From JACKHA01 sp041401985 (GTDB lineage Bacteria > Planctomycetota > Phycisphaerae > Phycisphaerales > UBA1924), in contig JAWKTE010000011.1 of assembly GCA_041401985.1 (NCBI GenBank), positions 1-64,000 of the forward strand: a DNA stretch of 64,000 nt, read 5' to 3'. Position numbers and translations under genes: made by a program. Positions 34,932-42,139 of this stretch are shown here, piece by piece; position 1 is the stretch's first letter, and every line of letters starts with the position of its first letter. A model generated the notes under the pieces. It was not told the origin of the DNA. It worked only from the letters and a program-made list of their open reading frames with translations, and made no database searches.

Positions 34932-34937
34932 TACCGT
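34932..34937 (+). promoter_or_regulatory. -10-like box TACCGT before the gene at 34943
   Basis: TACCGT ends 5 nt before GTG 34943 with no Shine-Dalgarno. It helps choose this GTG over an ORF opening at 34886. Confidence 0.4.
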
Positions 34938-34942
34938 TGCCC

Positions 34943-36391
34943 GTGCCCGCCTGGCTCTCCTCGCACGAGTCTGTGACGTTCGATCCCGCGCCCGCCGAGT
35001 GGTGCTGCCGCGCGGCCCCGACCGATCACGACCTGCTCGCCTTTCGGGGCGAACTCGGACTGCCCACGGATCGCCCCGTGGTGATGAGCGGGCATCAGGC
35101 AGCGGTCTGGCACGCCGGGATCGCGGCCAAGGTGTTCGCGCTTGATGCCGCGGGCGAGCGGTTCGGCGCGGCGTCGGCTTGGGTCGTCGTGGATCAGGAC
35201 CTCGGCGCGCCGGGACGCGTGGCGTATCCGTCGTGGAAGGCGGAGGGTGGAACCGGCGGATCGGGGAGTCGAGCGCCGATACGGCGGACGCTCGATCTGC
35301 TGCCGGCCGCGCCCGCCGACGTTGTAACGGGTCGTCAGGGCGCGCAGCGTCCGGGTAGCGTGGAACTTGATGGCGGTGCGACGCGGGAGACGCGCGAGTC
35401 GATCGGGCGCGTCGCCGGGGCTGTCGCGGCGCACGCCGGTGCCGAAAGCCGCGCGATGCAGATCACTCGAGCGGCGTTGGGTCTGCTCGGGCCGGTCCGC
35501 CGCGCACGTTCGCTTGAGGACGGTGTCCCCGTTCTGGTGTCCGCACTGGCACTCTCTCGCACGGCTTTGTTCGCTCGCGTTCTCACGGCGATGCGCAACG
35601 ACGCCGACGCGTGCGTCGCCACCTACAACGCCGCGGTGACGCGGCACCCCGACGGCCGCCTGCGCCCGCTGGCGGCCACCGCACCCCGCAGCCTGGAACT
35701 CCCGCTGTGGCGGATCGACGACGCCGGGCGACGCCACCCGGTCTTTGTGGGCGACCTGGGCGACACGCCGCCTGAGAGCCTCGCCCCACGTGCCCTGGCC
35801 ATGACCGCCCTGCTGCGCTGGGGCGCATGCGACCTGTTCATCCACGGCCTGGGCGGCGGACGCTACGACCCTGTCATGGAACGCTGGCTGGGCGAGTGGC
35901 TCGGGGTGCGCGACCTCGCGCCGGCGGTGGTCGTCTCGGCGACGCGCCTGCTGCCGATGGTGGACGAGCCGCCCCCGACGCCGGAGCAAGTCGCGCAGGC
36001 CCGATGGGCGGCCCACCATGCGCGACACGACCCGGTGATCGCGGTTGAGCGCGAAGCCGGGCCCGCACGCGGCGACGACGCAAACGGCACAGGAATCAAA
36101 ACCCTATCCGTCAGCGACAAGAAGCGCGAACTGGCCGACGCCGTCGCACACGCCACCGGCCCCGACCGCGCCGCCCGCTTCCGCGCCATGCACCAGTGGC
36201 TCGCCGAGCAGCGGGCCAAGCGCTCCGACGCGATCGTGGCGCTCGACGCACGGGCCGCGGCACTCGCCGAGCAGGCCGATCTGGCCGGCGTCGTGTTCGA
36301 TCGCACCTGGCCATTTCCGTTGCTGCCCGACGCGTCGATGCGATCGTTGGCCGACGAGATTCATGCCCAGGTGCGTTCCCATCCAACCTGA
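34943..36391 (+). CDS. Hypothetical protein, about 482 aa
   Basis: Not recognised with confidence. Seen in the sequence: an early VMSGHQAAVWHAGIAAKVFA, which faintly recalls the GxQ...xxK motif of BshC-type thiol-ligating enzymes; a central helical part; CDLFIHGLGGGRYDPVMERW, which looks like a conserved turn near an active site; and a helical C-terminal third (about 390-482) with an Arg/Ala-rich coil. No signal peptide or membrane helix. A BshC-like cysteine-adding role is possible, but without bshA or bshB nearby I do not call it. Flanked on both sides by inverted repeat pairs. Confidence 0.6.
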   Translation: MPAWLSSHESVTFDPAPAEWCCRAAPTDHDLLAFRGELGLPTDRPVVMSGHQAAVWHAGIAAKVFALDAAGERFGAASAWVVVDQDLGAPGRVAYPSWKAEGGTGGSGSRAPIRRTLDLLPAAPADVVTGRQGAQRPGSVELDGGATRETRESIGRVAGAVAAHAGAESRAMQITRAALGLLGPVRRARSLEDGVPVLVSALALSRTALFARVLTAMRNDADACVATYNAAVTRHPDGRLRPLAATAPRSLELPLWRIDDAGRRHPVFVGDLGDTPPESLAPRALAMTALLRWGACDLFIHGLGGGRYDPVMERWLGEWLGVRDLAPAVVVSATRLLPMVDEPPPTPEQVAQARWAAHHARHDPVIAVEREAGPARGDDANGTGIKTLSVSDKKRELADAVAHATGPDRAARFRAMHQWLAEQRAKRSDAIVALDARAAALAEQADLAGVVFDRTWPFPLLPDASMRSLADEIHAQVRSHPT

Positions 36392-36394
36392 CGC

Positions 36395-36492
36395 GCGCGA
36401 GCCGGGGCGTCCCCGCCCCGGTTCCGATCACGCGCGGGTTTGTCGTTGATCGCGAACGAAAAGAGCCGGGGCGGGGACGCTCCGGCTTCGCG
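36395..36492. repeat. Inverted pair of GAGCCGGGGCGTCC repeats (third)
   Basis: Left copy 36395-36421 starts 4 bp after the previous stop codon. Inverted copy 36466-36492 lies 44 bp further on. It separates the unknown gene from the broken DAHP synthase. Confidence 0.75.
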
Positions 36493-36540
36493 TTGTGTGC
36501 GTGTGGCGAGGCGTCCGCGCCTCGGCAGATGGTTACGCCG

Positions 36541-38046
36541 CCCGGCGAGCCTCCCCCTGCCAGCAGGAACGCCAGTTCGAGCGACTGGCGTAGTTGAGCG
36601 CGGGTCGCACGCCGAGGCGTAGTTCACGCAGCGTGTCCTCGGTGACGCCGCTGGCCCCACCGATGCACTCGGTCACGTCCTCGCCGGTGAGCCGAAGTGG
36701 ACGCCGCCAGGCGCGCGTGCCGGCCGCGGCGTGGGCGTCGATGGGTCTCGTGGAGTTCGCTCAGGATGGCATCGAACGAGCGGGTCTTGATGCCGGCGGG
36801 GGTCGTCAGCCCGTTGCCGTGCATCGGGTCGGACATCCACAGGACAGGGCCGATGCCGGTCGGCGTCCCGCGCGTCCGCGGCGGGGCGCGGTGCACCTGG
36901 GCCAGCAGCGGGCCAATCCCCGCTTTCGCTTTTGCTGCCCGCCGAAGCGGTGATGAGTACGATCTGCCCGGCCTCGCCGGGTTCAGCAGGCGGACGAGGT
37001 CGATCACCTCGCCGCCGCCGGCAGTCGCGCCGATCTTGGATGCCGACCGGGTTGGCGATCCCGCGGAAGTACTGACGAGTGCGCCATCCAACGCCCTGGT
37101 CCGCTCCCCGATCCACGGCATGTGCGTGGCCAGGCCAGGTGTGCTCGGGCGACGCGGCACGGTCCGCGTCATCGCCTGCTCGCGAGATTCAGCCTCGTGG
37201 TCAGAAGAACTCGACGCGCTGCAGATCGTCCACCGCCTTCTCGCCCAGGGCCTCCATGAACTTCAGGGCGTCGGCCAGCGTCCGGGCCATCGCCTGTACG
37301 GGCCCGGGCGCTGGGGCGTCAGCGAGGCGCGAAAAGAACGACAGGTCCCAGTACCTGGGTGGTGCAGGTCCGCGAACCCGGCGTCGATCGAAGCGCACGA
37401 AGTTCAGCGTCAGGGCGGCCTGCCAGGGCCAGGACCATCAGTCCGGGTCGGGCGTGTGGGCCTCGGGGGCGAAGGTGGCGCGAATGACCTGGTCGCCGGC
37501 GAGAGGCAGCGTCACCGACGCCCCGTCCACGAGGCGCGTCTCGGTCGGGCTGCTGCGCGGCTTGGCGTACTGCCCGGCGAACCGCCCGATCCGCACGACC
37601 GGCGTCCGGATGCCGTGGACCAGCACCAGCGACATCTGCAGCAGGATCTTGAGTTTGCTGGCGATGGCTTCGGACGTGCACTCGTCGAGCGATTCGGCGC
37701 AGTCGCCGCCCTGGAGCACGAACCGCTCGCCCCGCTGGGCCCCGGCCAGCAGGGCCTTGAGGCGTTCGATCTCCCAGGAGGTGACCAGCGGCGGGAGCGA
37801 GGCGAGTTCTCGGAGCGCGCCGTCGAGGCGAGGCGCGTCGGGGTAGGCCGGCATGTGGGCCGCGGGGCGGGAGCGCCACGAGTCGGGCGACCATACGGTT
37901 GCTGCAGGGGGCGCGGTCGAGTTCCCGGCCGCCTTGCCGTTGGGCGTCGCGGCGTTCGCGGGGGTCGCACCCGACACGCTGTCATCTCGGATTGACTGGC
38001 TCGCGCCGCCCACTTGTGAACTCCTGAGTCGCCCGGCGACGCCCAT
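36541..38046 (-). pseudogene. Class II DAHP synthase, heavily frameshifted
   Basis: 3-deoxy-D-arabino-heptulosonate-7-phosphate synthase of the plant-like type II, first step of the shikimate pathway. The N-terminal part is intact and clear: PPLVTSWEIERLKALLAGAQ, RFVLQGGDCAESLDE and IGRFAGQYAKPRSSPTETR. After about 37440 the reading frame changes repeatedly: fragments such as LTLNFVR, IDAGFADLHHP, YWDLSF, HMPWIGERTR, GGEVIDLVRLLNP, MSDPMHGNG, GIKTRSFDAILSEL and SLELAFLLAGGG appear in order but in different frames. About ten small indels are needed to restore it. So it is either a true pseudogene or a badly sequenced stretch. The end point is approximate. Confidence 0.85.
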
Positions 38047-38319
38047 GAGTCGTCGCTTCGACGCCAACTCTACGGGCCAATTCTGCGCTCCCAATCAAAA
38101 ACGGGGCCGCGCCATTGCAAATCCACTCGAAATCCTCACGAGAACCTGCCGCGTTGACGAAGGACAACGAGGCCCGCGGCTTCGCGGGGGCGGTCATGGA
38201 CGACCGTCGCGGCCGTCGCCGTCCGACAGAACATGCGGCCCGAGGGAACGGACGCCCTGGGGCCACGCCTCACGATGCACGGCGACACACACAAAGGCTC
38301 GTCGCCCAGGAGCAACGGA

Positions 38320-39051
38320 ATGCCGACCACCACCACGCGTCGCACCTCTTCCCGCACCACGAACCGACGCACGACCCGCTCGGCCAGCCGCCCGGCCAGC
38401 CGCACCGGCTCGCGCAAGACCACCGCCCGCAAGACGACCGCTGGCAAGACCACGGCTCGCAAGCCCGCGGCCCGGAAGACCGCCGCCCGCAAGACGACCG
38501 CCGGCAAGACCACGGCCCGCAAGACCACGGCCCGGAAGACGACGGCTCGCAAGACCACGACCGGCGCCCGGAAGACCACCGCCCGCCGCACCACGGCCAA
38601 GCGGACTACCACCCGGACCGGCACCGGCACCACGGCCCGGCGCACCACCGCGCGTCGCACCGGCACCACCGCCCGCAAGACCACGACCGGCGCTCGCAAG
38701 ACCACCGCTCGTCGCACCACGGCCCGCCGCACCGGCACCGCCACTCGCACCGGCACCGCCCGTCGCACGACGGCGCGCCGCACGGGCACGACGGCCCGTC
38801 GCACCGGCACCGCCCGGACCACGACCGCTCGTCGCACCACCGGGCGTCGTACCGCCACCACCGCCCGCAAGACGACCGCCGGCGCCCGCAAGACCACGGC
38901 CCGCCGCACGACCGCCAAGCGGACCACCGCCCGGGCGACCACCCGGACCACCGCCCGCACGAGCAACACCCCGGCGACCCGGTCCTTCACCGTCGCCGCC
39001 CGTCGCGCGAGCACCTTCAACACCCGCAACGCCTGGCGCCGCGCGGCCTAA
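38320..39051 (+). CDS. Histone-H1-like repetitive basic protein, 243 aa
   Basis: Almost the whole protein is built of K/R-T-T-A and A-R-R-T-G repeats (ARKTTARKTTA, TTARRTTARRTG), with no acidic residue to speak of. This is the composition of bacterial histone-H1/AlgP-type C-terminal tails, which bind DNA by charge and compact the chromosome. The last about 25 residues (SFTVAARRASTFNTRNAWR) are non-repetitive and may be a separate short module. GGAG stands about 7 nt before ATG 38320; in-frame ATG 38275 is a weaker start. A strong terminator follows. Sequence repeats at the DNA level make copy number prone to change. Confidence 0.8.
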   Translation: MPTTTTRRTSSRTTNRRTTRSASRPASRTGSRKTTARKTTAGKTTARKPAARKTAARKTTAGKTTARKTTARKTTARKTTTGARKTTARRTTAKRTTTRTGTGTTARRTTARRTGTTARKTTTGARKTTARRTTARRTGTATRTGTARRTTARRTGTTARRTGTARTTTARRTTGRRTATTARKTTAGARKTTARRTTAKRTTARATTRTTARTSNTPATRSFTVAARRASTFNTRNAWRRAA

Positions 39052-39077
39052 GGCCAGCAAGCCTGCCAGTCCAACGC

Positions 39078-39111
39078 ACGCCGCCGGCTTGTCCGGCGGC
39101 GTTGTCGTTTT
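39078..39111 (+). terminator. Rho-independent terminator of the histone-like gene
   Basis: A perfect 10-bp stem (ACGCCGCCGG with CCGGCGGCGT), 5-nt loop, then TTGTCGTTTT. It lies 27 nt after the stop codon. Confidence 0.8.
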
Positions 39112-39198
39112 GGACCGAAGGGTCACGGCGTGATCCATCGCGGGTTGCGTCGCGGTCCCACGCCCGCGGCGGTCACGCACCGCCGCGACCGCATCCTC

Positions 39199-39204
39199 TA
39201 CCAT
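39199..39204 (+). promoter_or_regulatory. -10-like box TACCAT for gatB
   Basis: TACCAT ends 6 nt before ATG 39211; the gap is CCCCCC, as at coaD. Confidence 0.5.
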
Positions 39205-39210
39205 CCCCCC

Positions 39211-40929
39211 ATGTCCGCCCCACGCTCTCTGGCCGACATCGAGTCCGTCCGCCTCGTCGTCGGGCTCGAGGTCCACGTCGAACTGGCCACCCGCACCAAG
39301 GTGTTCGCCGCGGTCGGCAACCCCGCGCACCCCGAGTTCGACGGTGCGCCGCCGAACACGCTGATCGACGCTGTCGTTCTGGGGCTGCCCGGCGCGCTGC
39401 CCGTGCTGAGCCATGCCGCGGTCGAGGCGGCGGTCCGCGTGGGCCTGGCGCTGAACTGCCGCATCGCCGAGCAGTCCAAGTGGGACCGCAAGTCCTACTT
39501 CTATCCCGACCTGCCCAAGGGCTACCAGATCAGCCAGTACGACCTGCCCCTGTGCTTCGACGGGCACCTGGACGTCGCACGCATCGACCCGGACGCGCCG
39601 GGGCGAAGCCAGCCCGATCCGTCCAAGGGCACGCGCCGCATCGGCATCCTCCGCGCCCACCTCGAAGAGGACGCCGGCAAACTCCTGCACGAGGCTCCCG
39701 GCGGCCTGCCCATCGACGGCACCATCGCCGACTACAACCGGGCCGGCGCCCCGCTGCTCGAGATCGTCACCCAGCCCGACATCACGTCCGCCGACGAGGC
39801 CGTGACGTTCTGCCGCACGCTCCGCAACATCTGCCGCTTCCTGGGCGCGACCGAGGGCGTGCTCCAGAAGGGTCACATGCGGTTCGAGCCGAACATCAAC
39901 TGCGTGCTGACGCTGCGGGACAAGCGCCTGGTCCGCACGCCGATCGTCGAGGTCAAGAACCTCAACTCGTTCCGGGCCGTGCGCGGCGCGATCGAGGCCG
40001 AACTGCGGGACCAGCCCGCACGCTGGGTCCAGACGGGCATCGAGCACGCCCCCGGCACCAAGCAGACCCGTGGCTACGACGAGCGGGCGCTCGGCGAGTC
40101 CGGCGGCGGCGCCAGCGATGGCGGCGCGACCGTCCTGCAGCGCGAAAAAGAAGACGCCCACGACTACCGCTACTTCCCCGACCCCGACATCCCCGTGCTC
40201 GACCTCGACCCGGCCTGGGTCGAGTCGCTCAAGAGCGCGATCCCGGATCTGCCCGACAAGCGCTACCGGCGGTTTATCGAGAACTTCGGCCTCTCGCCCA
40301 AGGAGGCCGCGGCCCTGATCGACGAACGCGACGACTGCCTGTTCTTCGAACGCATCGTCGATCTGCTGGTCGAGCGCGACGTGCCCCGCAGCCGCGCACC
40401 GAGGGTCGCGGCCAATCTCGTGCTCCAGACCGGCCTCAAGCATGCCAACGCGAAGACGACGGGGCAACCTGCGAAGGACGCAAAGGCAGACACAGCCCCA
40501 GACATCGCCAGCGACGAAGCCGACGCGACCGACTCCTCGCAGATCGCTTCCGGCCCCGTCCTCGTCAGCGCCCTTGGCATTTCTCCGGAACAGGCCGCCG
40601 CCATCGGCGTCATGCGCGAGGACGGACGCCTCTCGGCCGCCAACGCCGACGCCCTGTTCGCCATCCTCTGCGAGCCCGACATGCGAGGGCGCGACGCGGA
40701 GGGCGTCGCCGAGTTCCGCGCCCTGCTCACCGTCCGCGACGACGCCAAACTCGACGCCTGGTGCGACCAGGTACTCGCCGAGAACCAGCCCATCGTCGAG
40801 CAGATCAAGGCGGGCAAGGTCCAGGCCGTCGGCCGGCTCGTGGGCGCGGCCATGAAACTCTCCGCCGGCGCGGGCGACGCCAAGGCCATCCGCGAGCGCC
40901 TGCTCGAGAAGATGGGCGTGAAGGAGTAG
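39211..40929 (+). CDS. gatB: Aspartyl/glutamyl-tRNA amidotransferase subunit B
   Basis: Subunit that holds misacylated Glu-tRNA(Gln) or Asp-tRNA(Asn) and its ATP-dependent kinase site in the GatCAB complex. VGLEVHVELATRTKVF, KSYFYPDLPKGYQISQYD, MRFEPNINCVLTLRDK and EKEDAHDYRYFPDPDIP are all diagnostic. 572 aa, about 80 longer than common forms: an Ala/Asp/Thr-rich insertion (about 410-450) separates the helical domain from the C-terminal YqeY-like tail, and a short glycine-rich loop lies near 300. gatA and gatC are not in the window. Confidence 0.95.
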   Translation: MSAPRSLADIESVRLVVGLEVHVELATRTKVFAAVGNPAHPEFDGAPPNTLIDAVVLGLPGALPVLSHAAVEAAVRVGLALNCRIAEQSKWDRKSYFYPDLPKGYQISQYDLPLCFDGHLDVARIDPDAPGRSQPDPSKGTRRIGILRAHLEEDAGKLLHEAPGGLPIDGTIADYNRAGAPLLEIVTQPDITSADEAVTFCRTLRNICRFLGATEGVLQKGHMRFEPNINCVLTLRDKRLVRTPIVEVKNLNSFRAVRGAIEAELRDQPARWVQTGIEHAPGTKQTRGYDERALGESGGGASDGGATVLQREKEDAHDYRYFPDPDIPVLDLDPAWVESLKSAIPDLPDKRYRRFIENFGLSPKEAAALIDERDDCLFFERIVDLLVERDVPRSRAPRVAANLVLQTGLKHANAKTTGQPAKDAKADTAPDIASDEADATDSSQIASGPVLVSALGISPEQAAAIGVMREDGRLSAANADALFAILCEPDMRGRDAEGVAEFRALLTVRDDAKLDAWCDQVLAENQPIVEQIKAGKVQAVGRLVGAAMKLSAGAGDAKAIRERLLEKMGVKE

Positions 40930-41071
40930 AGCCGCACGCCAACCGCTGCCGCCGGGCCAAGCCCGCCGTGCCATCGGCCGCGGCTCGGAGCGGCCGATGC
41001 CACCGGCCGCCAACACCGATCTGATACACAACTTTCAACGCATTCGCCGCGCGGCGTCGATACCACAACAC

Positions 41072-42139
41072 ATGAAGTTTCCTGCACTGGTGCCGGCGGC
41101 ACTGACGCTTTCCATCACGGCCGCACCCGCGCTCGCCGTGCCCCCCCAATACAGGGCCGTAGTTTTTCGTGGTGAATCGCGTCTGTATCCACTCGCCGTG
41201 GCCAACAACGCCCGCCTTGCCGGCGTGAACGACACAGCCCCGGCCGAGGTCGTGATCCTCGGCGGGTCCGGCCCGACCCGCATCCCGAATCCAGTCGGCC
41301 AAGCCGCCTTCGCGTGGGGCATCAACAACTCCGGCGTCGCGGTCGGTGAGATCGGCTCCCAGGGCGCAACGCCGATGATCTTCCACGCCGACGCCACGAC
41401 CACCGCGTTCTCGCCTTTCGGCGGCGACTTCGGCATCGCCTACGCCATCAACGACGACGGGTGGATCGTCGGTTCGCAGAACTCCGTCGCCGAGCCCGGC
41501 ATCTTCCGCGCGTTCCAGTGGCGCGACGGCGTGCAGCAGTCGCTCGCCACCCCCGCAGGCTTCGAGCATTCCATGGCCGTGGGCATCACCTCCACCGGAC
41601 TCGTCGCCGGGCGCTTGACTACGTCGTCCGAACTGTCCACCGCGGTGCTGTGGGACGATGGCCAGCCGCGGCTGCTCGAGACACCCGCTGCGTTCGGCAA
41701 CTCGTTCGCACGCGGCGTCAACAACCACTCCCTCGCCGCCGGCGACGCCTGGAACGACCCAAGCGCACCCGCCGCATTCGCGTGGGAAGGCGGTGTCGCG
41801 ATCGCGCTGCCCAACCTCGGCGGCCCGAGCCGCGCCGTCGGCGTTGATGATCTGGGCATCATCGCCGGCTTCGCTGAGACGTTGGGGGGCGAAAGCGTCG
41901 GCGTCGTGTGGGCCGACGACCGCCTGTACCGGCTCGACGACATTGTGCTGGCCGAGCCCGGCTTGCGGATCTTGGCCGCGACCGCGATCAGCGAGTCGGG
42001 TTTCATCGCGGGCGTTGCCCGCGACGCGAACAACGCCCAGGTCGGCGTGTTGCTCGCGCCGGTGCCGGCCCCGGCCTCGCTTGTGCTCCTTGTGGGCGCG
42101 GGCATTCTCGCCCGCCGCCGTCGCACTACGACAACTTGA
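41072..42139 (+). CDS. PEP-CTERM exported protein with HAF-type repeats
   Basis: 355 aa. The N-terminal signal ends at PALAVP. The middle consists of repeats of the form AFAWGINNSGVAVG, AYAINDDGWIVGS and ARGVNNHSLAAGD, i.e. HAF-like beta-propeller blades. The C-terminus, VPAPASLVLLVGAGILARRRR, is a sorting tag: short P-containing motif, membrane helix and arginine cluster, the target of exosortase/EpsH systems. So it is probably anchored and released at the cell surface. Its end overlaps the convergent VWA gene by 14 bp. No exosortase is in the window. Confidence 0.85.
   Translation: MKFPALVPAALTLSITAAPALAVPPQYRAVVFRGESRLYPLAVANNARLAGVNDTAPAEVVILGGSGPTRIPNPVGQAAFAWGINNSGVAVGEIGSQGATPMIFHADATTTAFSPFGGDFGIAYAINDDGWIVGSQNSVAEPGIFRAFQWRDGVQQSLATPAGFEHSMAVGITSTGLVAGRLTTSSELSTAVLWDDGQPRLLETPAAFGNSFARGVNNHSLAAGDAWNDPSAPAAFAWEGGVAIALPNLGGPSRAVGVDDLGIIAGFAETLGGESVGVVWADDRLYRLDDIVLAEPGLRILAATAISESGFIAGVARDANNAQVGVLLAPVPAPASLVLLVGAGILARRRRTTTT

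Noticed and set aside
34943..36391. BshC (bacillithiol synthase) assignment
   Set aside because: Only one faint motif resembles BshC; the rest does not, and bshA/bshB are absent from the window.
38320..39051. Regular repeats in this stretch as a possible CRISPR array
   Set aside because: The repeats are codon-phased, degenerate, and translate to K/R-T-T-A units with a normal start and terminator. No spacer-like unique segments and no cas genes are present. No CRISPR was seen anywhere in the window.
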